From positions 117,666 to 181,665 of the forward strand of contig NZ_AEIU01000096.1 in NCBI RefSeq assembly GCF_000165125.1: a stretch of DNA of 64,000 nt, written 5' to 3'. The position numbers and the translations under genes are program-made. Origin of the DNA: Vibrio caribbeanicus ATCC BAA-2122. Lineage in GTDB: Bacteria; Pseudomonadota; Gammaproteobacteria; Enterobacterales; Vibrionaceae. Shown one piece after another: positions 18,037 to 26,925 of the stretch. Below the pieces are notes generated by a model. It saw only the letters and a list, made by a program, of their open reading frames with translations. It was not told where the DNA came from and made no database searches. The first letter of the stretch is position 1. Every line of letters begins with the position of its first letter.

Positions 18037-18243
18037 ATGGAAATGTCACGTCACACTTATTATCGATTAATTCACCATGGGATTAAAAGCCTACTCAAAG
18101 AAAGGCTCGGTCACTTTACCGAGGTGGAGTATCATGAATATCTCAACGGCATCACAGGTAAATCTTGCTGTTTCTCCATGAGTGATGAGGAGCTAGAGTT
18201 TACCCTCGCTAGTTTACAAAATGAAGGGTATATAGAAAAGTAA
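18037..18243 (+). CDS. Small protein of unknown function (68 residues)
   Basis: I do not recognise it. It is a soluble 68-residue protein with a predicted helical layout and a CC pair (GKSCCFSMSDEELEF). A strong ribosome binding site, TTGGAGGT, lies seven bases before the ATG, which is the main reason to call it real. It stands alone between luxN and a palindromic repeat copy. The C-terminal LASLQNEGYIEK looks like the wing region of a small winged-helix protein, but this is only an impression. Confidence 0.6.
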   Translation: MEMSRHTYYRLIHHGIKSLLKERLGHFTEVEYHEYLNGITGKSCCFSMSDEELEFTLASLQNEGYIEK

Positions 18244-18256
18244 CAGTAGCTGGCAA

Positions 18257-18373
18257 TATACCCAAATAGCTTCAAAGCACTAGGTTTAGCGGGCAAGATT
18301 AGGAATTGCTCACCGTTACCATAAGCCGGTGAAAACACCCTAAATCTCCTGACCTTGAAGCCATTTGGGTATA
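18257..18373. repeat. Dispersed palindromic repeat, complete copy
   Basis: 117 bases with inverted ends TATACCCAAATAGCTTCAA and TTGAAGCCATTTGGGTATA. The outer 11 bases pair perfectly and the inner CTTCAA/TTGAAG pair too. The interior has GCACTAGGTTTAGCGGGCAAG, related to the interior of other copies. It can fold into one long hairpin. Confidence 0.8.
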
Positions 18374-18448
18374 TCTATTCGATTTTGACTTTGTGATTAA
18401 AAAATTTTTAGGTAGACTAGCTGAAGTTGCACACTAAATGATTTTTTT

Positions 18449-18994
18449 ATGAAACAATTCACTGATTTTATTCCATTAATTGTCTTTTTTATATTATATA
18501 GATTTTATGATATCTATGTTGCCACCGCAGCACTCATCATCGCTTCTGCTGTCCAAATAGCTGGTCTCTTCATCGTTAACAAAAAAGTAGAAAAATTGCA
18601 GCTAGTCACTTTTTGTATTGTCACAATTTTCGGTGGGCTGACAATACTTCTTCACAATGATGATTTTATAAAATACAAAGTAACAATTGTTTACAGTCTG
18701 TTCGCTGTAGGGCTTATGGTAAGTCAGTTTCTGGGAAAATCGCCTATTAAAAATATGCTCAGAAATGAAATTGATCTGCCAAAGAGAATATGGAGTCATA
18801 TTACATGGGCTTGGGTTAGCTTTTTTGCCCTGTGCGCAATCGCTAATCTATACGTAGCATTTAATATGTCTCTAGATATATGGGTCAACTTTAAGGTCTT
18901 TGGATTGTTGTTCGCTACGTTCTGCTTTACCGCAATCACTGCATTTTATGGTTACAAGCACATGCCAAAAGATAACTCAGAGCAGAAAAATTGA
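18449..18994 (+). CDS. yciB: Inner-membrane protein YciB (septation protein A family)
   Basis: 181 residues (E. coli YciB 179), five or so hydrophobic segments, beginning MKQFTDFIPLIVFFILYRFYDIYVAT and with the conserved SPIKNMLRNEIDLP loop and the FKVFGLLFATFCFTA final segment. The family is an inner-membrane protein linked to cell-envelope and septation functions. It is followed after 249 bases by yciI, a gene order common in Vibrio. Confidence 0.92.
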   Translation: MKQFTDFIPLIVFFILYRFYDIYVATAALIIASAVQIAGLFIVNKKVEKLQLVTFCIVTIFGGLTILLHNDDFIKYKVTIVYSLFAVGLMVSQFLGKSPIKNMLRNEIDLPKRIWSHITWAWVSFFALCAIANLYVAFNMSLDIWVNFKVFGLLFATFCFTAITAFYGYKHMPKDNSEQKN

Positions 18995-19020
18995 TTACTT
19001 ATATAGGAATTTATACCTAG

Positions 19021-19042
19021 GTAACACTGTTATATTTGTTAC
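19021..19042. promoter_or_regulatory. Inverted repeat GTAACA-N10-TGTTAC upstream of yciI
   Basis: A six-base perfect inverted repeat separated by ten bases, just downstream of the yciB stop and about 200 bases before yciI. It is a possible operator by symmetry only; no family is assigned. Confidence 0.2.
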
Positions 19043-19243
19043 AAAAGATATAGGTAATCGCAATAATACGTCGAAGATTCAAAAGCTTAGTGTCTCTGAT
19101 ACGGGTTAACATAATGCTTGAATCAATAGTTAATAATCGGAGCGTTTTATTTGCTGACCTGATATGTTAAAAATATTATGCTCTCAAAAACAATTAATTA
19201 GAGTAAAGTACGAATTCTCTATAATTCATAAGGACAATTGAAC

Positions 19244-19540
19244 ATGTGGTACGTCATTTTCTCTCAAGATATCGAAAACTCTCTCGAAAAGCGACTCAGC
19301 GTTCGTCCTCAGCATCTCGAACGTCTAAAAAGTTTGCAAGATGAGGGACGATTACTCACCGCTGGTCCAATGCCTGCCATCGATTCAGACAATCCGGGAG
19401 AGGCTGGGTTTACTGGTTCAACCGTCATCGCAGACTTTGATTCACTTGAACAAGCTCAAGCATGGGCTGATTCAGATCCCTATATTGCAGCAGGGGTGTA
19501 TGAAAATGTGATCGTGAAACCTTTTAAGAAAGTTTTCTAA
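19244..19540 (+). CDS. yciI: YciI family protein (YCII domain)
   Basis: 98 residues of the YCII ferredoxin-like fold ([47 protein letters not shown]). E. coli YciI is a small soluble protein whose reaction is not established; some family members cleave or decarboxylate aromatic compounds. The ATG at 19244 was preferred over TTG 19238 because AAGGA lies nine bases upstream and the family starts at MWY. It is two bases upstream of the pilotin lipoprotein gene. Confidence 0.9.
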   Translation: MWYVIFSQDIENSLEKRLSVRPQHLERLKSLQDEGRLLTAGPMPAIDSDNPGEAGFTGSTVIADFDSLEQAQAWADSDPYIAAGVYENVIVKPFKKVF

Positions 19541-19542
19541 CC

Positions 19543-19953
19543 ATGGAAAATATCATCAGAAAACTCAGCGTAATCACTTTTGTTATTCTCTTAGTCGGAT
19601 GTTCTTCCGCTGCGTCGCAAAAGCAGAAGTATCTTGAGATGGTGGCAAAAAATAGGGCAAGCCTCTTGGCTTCAGAACTTCCTTTAGAATCAGGTCCTTT
19701 ATCAATAATGAGAGCCAACTCAAAAGGAAATATCATTGAAATTATGATGGTCTATAATGACGACGCAAAAGGCGCCAAACCAACAGCCTCTTTGCTGGCA
19801 CAAAGCGTCAACACTTATTGTAGTAATAAAGATACCAAAGCTAACTTAGACTTGGGCATCCACTATCGTATTAAGATTCGAAATAGTCGAGGCCAACTAA
19901 TGTCGGATGAGTTAGTCACGTCTCAAAAGTGCCAGCAACAAAGTAATAAATAA
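19543..19953 (+). CDS. Lipoprotein, probable beta-type type II secretion pilotin (GspS-beta/AspS)
   Basis: 136 residues with a lipoprotein signal (lipobox LLVGC, Cys20). The mature part has two further Cys (TYCSNKD and SQKCQQ) that could form a disulphide, and a core reading PLSIMRANSKGNIIEIMMVY. From memory this fits AspS of V. cholerae, which targets the GspD secretin to the outer membrane in the alternative pilotin class, and which is also encoded near yciI and yciB. That match is recalled, not searched. If correct, it serves the secretion system that exports enzymes such as the lipase at 34889. Confidence 0.65.
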   Translation: MENIIRKLSVITFVILLVGCSSAASQKQKYLEMVAKNRASLLASELPLESGPLSIMRANSKGNIIEIMMVYNDDAKGAKPTASLLAQSVNTYCSNKDTKANLDLGIHYRIKIRNSRGQLMSDELVTSQKCQQQSNK

Positions 19954-19960
19954 CAAGCAA

Positions 19961-20057
19961 TATACCCAAGGAGCTTCAAGGTGCTAAGTCCAGCGAGAAT
20001 GGCTGGCCTTACAGACAAGGAAATCATTTGTCCCCTGCCCCTTGAAGTCACTTGGGC
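19961..20057. repeat. Dispersed palindromic repeat, complete copy
   Basis: 97 bases, from TATACCCAAGGAGCTTCAA to CCTTGAAGTCACTTGGGC. The interior contains AGCGAGAATGGCT, also seen at 33378 and, inverted, near 51750. The last bases have drifted from GGGTATA to GGGCGAA. It lies just after the pilotin gene. Confidence 0.75.
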
Positions 20058-20314
20058 GAAAACACCTCTAACAAGTCGATGGCTACAATACCCTCTTATT
20101 TACCCAAATAAACTCACAAAACCCAGATGAATTTTTTGTTACCGAAATAGGTCAATTCTTTCTCGCTCTTACCCATGTATTCATAGAGATAAGATTTACG
20201 CTATCAAGATTTTCATAGCTGTTTCACAATAGTCATTCTTTGTCTCAGTTGACGCCTTGCTCTTAACTACCTAATTTTTGATAACAAGCGTGCGTATGTG
20301 AAGGGAATCACAAA

Positions 20315-20536
20315 ATGAAAAGATCTAGGCATTCTTATCGACTTCAACTTATAAAAGAAGCAGCAATGAGGCAAAACAGATTGAGTAGCTCAGACCAAAT
20401 GACAAACTACATACAAGGTTTGCTCGATTCAAAATCTGACTGCGACTATGAATTCCAGAACGACTCAAGGTTTTCAGGCTGCCATTTCGATGACAACATT
20501 GGCGGCTGGGTCAGCAATAACTGGAAAGTTAAGTAA
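20315..20536 (+). CDS. Small hypothetical protein (73 residues)
   Basis: I do not recognise it. The protein starts with a basic stretch (MKRSRHSYRLQLIKEAAMRQ) and ends with an acidic, aromatic tail containing two Cys. The sequence AAGGGAA lies about nine bases before the ATG and could serve as ribosome binding site. No membrane segment or known motif is visible. The gene is isolated; its reality is uncertain. Confidence 0.4.
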   Translation: MKRSRHSYRLQLIKEAAMRQNRLSSSDQMTNYIQGLLDSKSDCDYEFQNDSRFSGCHFDDNIGGWVSNNWKVK

Positions 20537-20597
20537 AGTGATGGTGAGTCCTAATATTTCCAGCGCCTTAAGATAATATGGAATGAAAGCTGAAGCC

Positions 20598-20840
20598 TCA
20601 AAATAAAGTTTGCTGAGGATCATTTTCTTCTATTTCCATCTCAACGTGAGTTTTTTTATGCTTCCTATAATAGCGCTGGCGACATAGTTTAATGACATGA
20701 AGCTGCTGGGATGGAGACATATTGAGCCACTCGAATCGTTCCGTTCGATTTCTCATACATCCTTTGCAATACCCCTTAGCGTCCGAGTCACAAACACCTA
20801 TACACGGACTAGGCACTTTAAATAATTCAATCTGCTCCAA
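20598..20840 (-). CDS. DUF1289 family protein (four-cysteine)
   Basis: 80 residues with the family pattern PSPCIGVCD...GYCKGCMRNRTERFEW, that is C-x3-C-xn-C-x2-C, likely a small metal-binding knuckle. The basic RQRYYRKHKK follows. The family (E. coli YdhL) has no established function. It is transcribed alone on the minus strand. Confidence 0.85.
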   Translation of the reverse strand: MEQIELFKVPSPCIGVCDSDAKGYCKGCMRNRTERFEWLNMSPSQQLHVIKLCRQRYYRKHKKTHVEMEIEENDPQQTLF

Positions 20841-21292
20841 AAACTTCCCTCCAGATCCCCTTATAAAATTCAGTTCAGACTGACGCTTATCTCGTACTTA
20901 AAACAAACCAACTGACCGTACCTTGACAATATAGCGCGTTTACTTGAGTAACCTCGTGTGCCTAGTTCATCTGGGATAGCTAAACCTGCAGAGATGATGA
21001 CCTCTTGAAGGTAGACCGACCTTGTTCAGAAGTCGTTAACAACGTCTAAGGGCAATATAACTTGCTCTTGGGGACTGGTTTCATTGCTTCACAACCTCAC
21101 AAGAGCTCGCTATCTTTATAGATTGTTTTCTCTGAATTCGATTCCGTGATTACTCGCTAAAGCCTATATTTCGAAGTCACTTAGGTATACGCTAAGTATA
21201 ACCCAAATGCTTTTATACCCAACATTTGCAGGCATCTTTAGGTTCATTAAGTATGTTCATATAGTATGTCGCTTGAAAGGAATTAAAAAACT
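20841..21292. other. Gene-free region with a partial palindromic repeat
   Basis: 452 bases without a convincing gene. At 21171-21189 it holds TCGAAGTCACTTAGGTATA, the right end of the dispersed repeat. The 60-80 bases before it resemble the equivalent part of the copy at 11155-11419. No matching left end was found, so this copy looks truncated. Confidence 0.5.
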
Positions 21293-21727
21293 ATGAGATT
21301 TAACATTAAGTCACTCTTAACAGCACTGGCACTACCTGTCCTTGTCACTTCATGTGCTAGCCATATGAATACTCCACCAACCGCACAAGATTTGGCTCAC
21401 CACCGGTGGGTATTAGTCAACATAAATGGCGACAACCCCTTTGATGTAGGTGATAAAAGAGCCACATTGGAAATTGGAGAAAACTTGAGTGTAAATGGTA
21501 ATGCAGGATGTAATGGATTTTTTGGAGAGGCAGAACTTTCGGGTGAAAAATTTCGAGTCAAGAACATGGCAATGACGAGAAAAATGTGTTTCGGTGATAT
21601 CATGGATACCGAGCAAGCCTTTTCTCAAACATTGTCAGATTGGTCCAACATCATCATCAATAAAGACTCTATGATTTTAAACGGTGACACCCATACCCTC
21701 ACCTTCAAGCTTGATGATTGGAAATAA
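21293..21727 (+). CDS. META domain lipoprotein (HslJ-like)
   Basis: 144 residues with a lipobox (VTSC, Cys21) and one META domain: HHRWVLVNING, GNAGCNGFFGEAELSGEKF, MAMTRKMC and LILNGDTHTLTFK. HslJ-type proteins are envelope proteins linked to heat shock and novobiocin resistance in E. coli; their molecular action is unclear. AAGGAATT precedes the ATG by a usual distance. It is monocistronic, between two repeat copies. Confidence 0.85.
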   Translation: MRFNIKSLLTALALPVLVTSCASHMNTPPTAQDLAHHRWVLVNINGDNPFDVGDKRATLEIGENLSVNGNAGCNGFFGEAELSGEKFRVKNMAMTRKMCFGDIMDTEQAFSQTLSDWSNIIINKDSMILNGDTHTLTFKLDDWK

Positions 21728-21788
21728 GATAGCGACTAAGCTAGAAGTTAGTTTGTGTTTTGATTTTTCAACTGAAGTTAATTCTGCA

Positions 21789-21840
21789 GTACCCAAGCGA
21801 CTTCGCTTTGAGTCAATGTTCTTGAAGTCGCTCGGTTATA
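21789..21840. repeat. Dispersed palindromic repeat, short copy
   Basis: 52 bases from GTACCCAAGCGACTTCG to TTGAAGTCGCTCGGTTATA, with imperfect inverted ends. It is one of the short copies with almost no interior, just downstream of the META lipoprotein. Confidence 0.6.
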
Positions 21841-21951
21841 ATCGTGTATAAATAGTTAATAAAGCGATTTTTTCAGTCATAATGAATAAAAATATTATCA
21901 GTCCGGTCTATATCATAGTCTGGCCGATCTTCTGTTCAAATAAGGAATATT

Positions 21952-23094
21952 ATGACCAAAATTTTCACGTTCATTGCATTAGTTACTTTGTCTCTATCAT
22001 CGTTTGCTTCAGATAGTTGGACAGAGATCACTAGCAAAGCAAAAGGTCAAACCGTCTATTTCCATGCATGGGGTGGTAGTCAAGAGGTGAATCGATACAT
22101 CCAGTGGGCAGCCTCTGAACTTAAAACCCAATATGGAATAAAGTTAAAACATGTCAAAGTCTCCGATATTTCCAAGACCACGGCAAAACTCGTTGCAGAA
22201 AAAACTGCGGGTAAAAATACCCATGGTAGCGTCGATATGGTTTGGATAAATGGAGAAAACTTCAAATCTATGAAAGATCAGCAACTGCTTTTAGGCCCAT
22301 TTGTCAGTCAACTTCCCAACTGGAAGTTCGTTGATAAAAGCCTACCGATAGACGTCGATTTTTCAGAGCCTACCGAAGGGTTAGAGGCCCCATGGGGAGT
22401 AGGTCAGCTCGTTTTTATCCATGATAAAACCAAATTGAATAATCCACCTCTATCATTCTCAGAGATGCTCAGTTATGCTCGAGCTTACCCCAAACGACTC
22501 ACCTACCCTAAGCCACCAAGCTTCCACGGTACAAGCTTTTTGAAAGCACTACTCATTGAGCTCACCGATAACGATAAATCGCTCTCGTCTCCTGTCGATA
22601 TGAAAACGTTTCCAATAGTTACTGAAGCATTGTGGTCATACTTAGACTCATTTCATCAAGTAGCGTGGCGAGATGGTAAACAATTTCCTAGCAGTAGTGC
22701 TGAAACGATCCAATTACTCGATGACAACCAAATTGACTTAGCTATCACTTTCAATCCAAATGCTGTCTATTCAGCACAAGCAAATGGAAAGTTAACCTAC
22801 AATACCGCTGCTTACGCAATGAAACAGGGCGCTCTCTCAAATATTCACTTTCTGGCCATCCCCTGGAACAGTTCGTCCTCAGAAGCTGCCATGGTAACCA
22901 TTAATTTTCTTCTCGGCCCGCAAGCTCAATCACACAAAGGGGACACTGAAGTATGGGGAGACCCGTCAGTACTTCAAACAGAATACCTTTCTGGAACCGC
23001 AAAAAAATCGAAGCATTTTAAAGCAATATCAGAGCCTCATCCTAGTTGGCAAACAGCATTAGAAAAAGCTTGGCTGGAAAGATACGGAAAATAA
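21952..23094 (+). CDS. ynjB: ABC transporter substrate-binding protein, YnjB family
   Basis: 380 residues with a signal peptide (cleavage near SSFASDS). The periplasmic part resembles YnjB of E. coli: VYFHAWGGSQEVNRYIQW, DMVWINGENFKSMK, LEAPWGVGQLVFIHD. It is the binding component of an importer whose substrate is unknown in E. coli; distant similarity to thiamine and spermidine binders is general to the fold. Ribosome binding site AAGGAA. The permease and ATPase genes follow directly. Confidence 0.9.
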   Translation: MTKIFTFIALVTLSLSSFASDSWTEITSKAKGQTVYFHAWGGSQEVNRYIQWAASELKTQYGIKLKHVKVSDISKTTAKLVAEKTAGKNTHGSVDMVWINGENFKSMKDQQLLLGPFVSQLPNWKFVDKSLPIDVDFSEPTEGLEAPWGVGQLVFIHDKTKLNNPPLSFSEMLSYARAYPKRLTYPKPPSFHGTSFLKALLIELTDNDKSLSSPVDMKTFPIVTEALWSYLDSFHQVAWRDGKQFPSSSAETIQLLDDNQIDLAITFNPNAVYSAQANGKLTYNTAAYAMKQGALSNIHFLAIPWNSSSSEAAMVTINFLLGPQAQSHKGDTEVWGDPSVLQTEYLSGTAKKSKHFKAISEPHPSWQTALEKAWLERYGK

Positions 23095-23102
23095 TCAACA
23101 CT

Positions 23103-24794
23103 ATGCTTTACATGCTCTACCTAGGCGTCATTTTTGTCTGCATTGTCCCTATTTTCCCTGGGATATTGGGGGCTATTCTTCCTGCCCTGGGGTATTTGCC
23201 TCCTCTCAATCTGACTGAACCAAATATACAAGGGTTAATCAGTGTTTTTGACTGGGCTGGTGTGTGGACATCAATCTCACTCAGCATCTACTCTTCAGCA
23301 ATAAGTACATTCCTTGCCTGCTTTTTTTCTTTTATCATCATTCAAGCGTCATGGGGGACAAAGTTTTGGTATAAGCTTGAGAAAACATTGGCTCCACTTC
23401 TGGCTTTACCGCATGTCGCCTTCGCAATAGGTTTTGCTTTTTTATTTTCTCCTACGGGACTAATAAGCCGTCTGCTTTCTCTAAATGCGGATTTGTATAA
23501 CTATGTTCAGTCGTTATCTGGTGGAGCATTACTGATTAAGGACCCATATGCTCTGGGACTGATCGTTATGTTAACGATTAAAGAAGTGCCATTCTTGCTC
23601 CTGATGAGCATCTCTGTCTTACATCAATTCAATGTCGAAAAAACGTTACGAGTGAGTCAAGCAATGGGATATAGGCCCTCACAAGTTTGGTGGAAGTGTA
23701 TTTTTCCACGATGGCTGAGTGGTCTTCGCTTTCCAATTTTTGCTGTCATTGCTTATGGACTTTCTGTGGTGGATGTTGCTCTAGTACTCGGTCCTACAAA
23801 CCCTCCCACATTCTCTGTGTTGGTTTGGCAGTGGTTTAATGACCCAGATTTAGCTATGTTACCAAGAGCAGCTTCCGGAGCACTGCTATTATTCGTCATT
23901 GCTAGTTTAATGATTGCTGCTAACCGTATGGTTGAATGGGTGCTTTGCAAAAAATACATCAGATGGCAATTCTCTGGAAGGTATGGTCCAGAGATTTCCG
24001 GTAGATTTTTTTATTTGTGTACCTTTGGTCTAACCCTACTTATCGTTCCGATAACCTTAATATGGAGTTTCGCTCAGCGTTGGCCATTTCCCAAATTGTT
24101 ACCAACCCAATGGAGTAACCAATTTTGGCTGTATGAGTGGGATAATATTCTCAATGCCATTGAACAAAGTGTCTTTGTTGCTCTAGTCAGCTCAACTGTT
24201 TCGTTACTGTTCGCCGTCATAGCTCATGAATACCACGGAAAGTCATCTTGGAGAGTTCCAAACTATATCATCGCTATACCTATGCTCATTCCTCAGCTAT
24301 CAATTCTCTTTGGAATACAGATAATGACCTTGCTTATAGGTACTGATTTATATTTATTTTGGGTATGTTGGGCACACGTGCTATTTGCTTTCCCCTATGT
24401 TTACCTCTCGCTTGATGGGCCTTGGAGAAACTTTAACGCAAAGCTTATTAACGTTGCCACAAGCCTTGGAAAGTCACCAACCTACGCTTGGTGGAACATA
24501 AAATTACCCAATTTGTTACCCGGAGTTGTTATCGCATGGAGCGTTGGAGCCAGTGTCAGCTTTGCACAATATCTACCAACACTGATGCTAGGTTCCGGAC
24601 GAGTCAATACAATCACTACCGAAGCGGTCGCTATCGCAAGTGGCGCAGACAGAAGAGTGACCGCCATTTACGCTTTATGGCAAACATTTTTACCTCTCAT
24701 CTTTTTCTCAATTGCGATGTTAATGAGTTATAAGTTCTCTCAAAGATATCGAATCATAAACAAAGGAAACTCAGCGAATGACGCTACTACTTAA
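23103..24794 (+). CDS. ynjC: ABC transporter permease, YnjC family (double permease)
   Basis: About 563 residues holding two binding-protein-dependent permease halves in one chain, with about a dozen membrane segments. The EAA-type loops are visible twice (ALRVSQ-like TLRVSQAMGYRPSQVWWKCIFP and LINVATSLGKSPTYAWWNIKLP). The start is unclear: ATG 23103 is conservative, TTG 23046 and TTG 23070 lie upstream in frame and would overlap ynjB. The 3' end overlaps ynjD by 17 bases. Together with YnjB and YnjD it forms a complete importer. Confidence 0.88.
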   Translation: MLYMLYLGVIFVCIVPIFPGILGAILPALGYLPPLNLTEPNIQGLISVFDWAGVWTSISLSIYSSAISTFLACFFSFIIIQASWGTKFWYKLEKTLAPLLALPHVAFAIGFAFLFSPTGLISRLLSLNADLYNYVQSLSGGALLIKDPYALGLIVMLTIKEVPFLLLMSISVLHQFNVEKTLRVSQAMGYRPSQVWWKCIFPRWLSGLRFPIFAVIAYGLSVVDVALVLGPTNPPTFSVLVWQWFNDPDLAMLPRAASGALLLFVIASLMIAANRMVEWVLCKKYIRWQFSGRYGPEISGRFFYLCTFGLTLLIVPITLIWSFAQRWPFPKLLPTQWSNQFWLYEWDNILNAIEQSVFVALVSSTVSLLFAVIAHEYHGKSSWRVPNYIIAIPMLIPQLSILFGIQIMTLLIGTDLYLFWVCWAHVLFAFPYVYLSLDGPWRNFNAKLINVATSLGKSPTYAWWNIKLPNLLPGVVIAWSVGASVSFAQYLPTLMLGSGRVNTITTEAVAIASGADRRVTAIYALWQTFLPLIFFSIAMLMSYKFSQRYRIINKGNSANDATT

Positions 24795-25428
24795 AGAGAT
24801 TACGATTGAGTCTCCCAATGGAAATACACTTCTTGGTCCACTGAATATTGAAGCTTTACCCGGGGAAGTAACTACTCTAATGGGCCCTAGCGGATGCGGT
24901 AAGTCGACCCTATTAGACCTTATCGCAGGGCATCTTTCAGATGGGTTTAAATATTCTGGCCACATAGAGTTATGTGGTGACGTGTTATGTGGGCTGCCTG
25001 CACATGAGCGTCAGGTGGGCATTTTATTTCAAGATGATCTTCTCTTCCCTCACCTAAATGTTTGGCAGAATCTCGCATTTGCAATACCAAATAAAGTCAG
25101 AGGCTCTGCTCGTGAAAAGTTAGCATTATCAACTCTAGATAGCATCGGACTAAACAACCTAGCAAACTCATTCCCTGATCAGATATCAGGAGGCCAGAGA
25201 GCTCGAATTTCTTTGTCTCGAATGCTACTCGCCAAACCCAAGCTTGCTTTACTTGATGAACCGTACAATAAGTTAGATCAAGAGCTGCGCGAACAGTTTC
25301 GCTTCTGGGTGGAGGAACAAATAAGAATAGCAAATATCCCTGCTCTGATGGTCACACATGATAAAGCGGATGTTCCCTCCGGTGGCCTTTGCCTAACTTG
25401 GCCTTGGGAGAATGCATATGCTGGATAA
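24778..25428 (+). CDS. ynjD: ABC transporter ATP-binding protein, YnjD family
   Basis: 216 residues with Walker A GPSGCGKST (about residues 38-46), Q-loop FQDDLLFPH, ABC signature ISGGQRARISLSR, Walker B LALLDEPYNKLD and switch histidine in VTHDKAD. It energises the YnjBC importer. Overlaps with both neighbours (17 bases each) show tight operon packing. Confidence 0.93.
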   Translation: MTLLLKEITIESPNGNTLLGPLNIEALPGEVTTLMGPSGCGKSTLLDLIAGHLSDGFKYSGHIELCGDVLCGLPAHERQVGILFQDDLLFPHLNVWQNLAFAIPNKVRGSAREKLALSTLDSIGLNNLANSFPDQISGGQRARISLSRMLLAKPKLALLDEPYNKLDQELREQFRFWVEEQIRIANIPALMVTHDKADVPSGGLCLTWPWENAYAG

Positions 25429-26032
25429 ATTTGCCGTAAAAGCAATAAGATGGCCTCTCTATCAAAGTGCAAAGCTTCTCGATAAATTGGGTGTAACTGC
25501 CAATCAAATTACTACTGTTGGCTTTTTGTTTGGTGTACTCTCAGCTGGTGCGGTTGTCATCGGTTGGTTTTATCTCGCGCTTATATTAATCCTGGTCAAC
25601 CGAATGTTCGATGGTCTCGATGGTGCCCTTGCCAGAATTCAAGGCATTACTGACGCGGGTGGCTTTTTAGATATTGTGCTCGACTTTATTTTTTACTCAA
25701 TGATTCCGTTTGCCTTTGTGTTATACGAACCTTCGCAAAATGGCGTCGCTGGTGCCTTTTTAATTTTTTCTTTCATTGGAACTGGCAGCAGCTTTTTAGC
25801 ATTTGCAGTAATGGCCGCCAAGAGAAATGTTCCAGATCCTGTCTATTCACAAAAGTCTCTGTACTATCTAAGTGGGTTGACAGAAGGGACTGAAACCATA
25901 GCATGTCTTGTATTATTTTGTATTTTTCCCCAGTATTTTCATATTATTGCTTTCGTTTTCGGGGCAGCATGCTGGCTTACAACTTGTACACGAATATATG
26001 GTGGGTTTCAAAGCCTAAATAGTACTGAATAA
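25418..26032 (+). CDS. ynjF: CDP-alcohol phosphatidyltransferase family membrane protein (YnjF-like)
   Basis: About 204 residues, several membrane segments. The CDP-alcohol phosphotransferase motif is complete: DGLDGALAR...G..LDIVLD, with the Asp residues that bind metal and CDP. E. coli ynjF sits at the end of the ynjABCDEF group; here ynjE, which encodes a sulphurtransferase there, is missing and ynjF follows ynjD directly. The ATG at 25418 has GGGAG at good distance; ATG 25412 is two codons upstream. The alcohol substrate is unknown. Confidence 0.87.
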   Translation: MLDKFAVKAIRWPLYQSAKLLDKLGVTANQITTVGFLFGVLSAGAVVIGWFYLALILILVNRMFDGLDGALARIQGITDAGGFLDIVLDFIFYSMIPFAFVLYEPSQNGVAGAFLIFSFIGTGSSFLAFAVMAAKRNVPDPVYSQKSLYYLSGLTEGTETIACLVLFCIFPQYFHIIAFVFGAACWLTTCTRIYGGFQSLNSTE

Positions 26033-26084
26033 AACATCCTATATGGGATTATTGGATAAATCACCATTAAAAGGACCAAGTCAG

Positions 26085-26795
26085 ATGATATTTGAACTGA
26101 TAGTACAACACTACGATACGTCGACGATACGCGATTTTCATCAACATGAACACGCTCATATTGTTTACTTACATAAGGGCTGCCATATCGCTTATGCAAG
26201 TGATCAAAGTTTATTATGTATGCCAGGAAGTTTGCTCTATATATCCCCTAATACAATGCACAGAGTTGAAATATTAGAGAATACCCAAACTTCTCTATTG
26301 TCATTACCCAAGCTGGATCACATGCCCTCAAAAGCCATGTGCACTCTTGAAACTAGTCCACTTCTCACTCAGTTGTTTAGTATTTGGCAAAATGGTGGGC
26401 CCTCTCAATCACTAAACAATGAATATAAAGCGGTTCTCCTTGACCAGCTAATCTCATGCAAGGTCGCAACAAACCCGATGTTAGCGGACGGAAAAATAGA
26501 CCGACGACTTATACCAATTATTGAGGCTTTTTCAGACAAACCTAACATAAAAATGTCTATTTCTACGTTTGCCACGTCATCGGGTGCCTCCGTGAGAACC
26601 CTAAACAGACTTTTTCAAAGTCACTTCAATGCTTCTTTCAAAGACATCCGAAATACCGTTATCATGGAAAGAGCAGAACAACTGCTCAAATCGGGAATGA
26701 TAGCTACAGATGTTGCTTTTGAACTCGAGTACTCAAGCCTATCAGCCTTCTCAACCGCTTTTAAAGAGTACCAAAAAGGTAAGTCGCCAGCATAA
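26085..26795 (+). CDS. AraC family transcriptional regulator
   Basis: About 236 residues. The N-terminal cupin half has HQHEHAHIVYLHKGCHIAY and GSLLYISPNTMHRVE. The C-terminal half has two helix-turn-helices (SISTFATSSGASVRTLNRLFQ; ATDVAFELEYSSLSAFSTAFKEY). ATG 26085 was chosen for AAGGA nine bases upstream; ATG 26043 is in frame. The MFS efflux gene 130 bases downstream on the same strand is its probable target. The inducing molecule is unknown. Confidence 0.88.
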   Translation: MIFELIVQHYDTSTIRDFHQHEHAHIVYLHKGCHIAYASDQSLLCMPGSLLYISPNTMHRVEILENTQTSLLSLPKLDHMPSKAMCTLETSPLLTQLFSIWQNGGPSQSLNNEYKAVLLDQLISCKVATNPMLADGKIDRRLIPIIEAFSDKPNIKMSISTFATSSGASVRTLNRLFQSHFNASFKDIRNTVIMERAEQLLKSGMIATDVAFELEYSSLSAFSTAFKEYQKGKSPA

Positions 26796-26925
26796 TATGT
26801 CGTTTAGTCAATACTACTTGGCGCTTATGATAAAACCATCTAGACCAAAAAATAATAACCTATAAATCCAAGTACCCCAGCGGTTACAGGCTTGTTTATT
26901 ATTTTGAGAGGTCGTTAATTATATT

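Noticed and set aside
21841-21951. A riboswitch (for example thiamine type) before ynjB
   Set aside because: The leader is short and lacks the conserved cores of riboswitches that I know.
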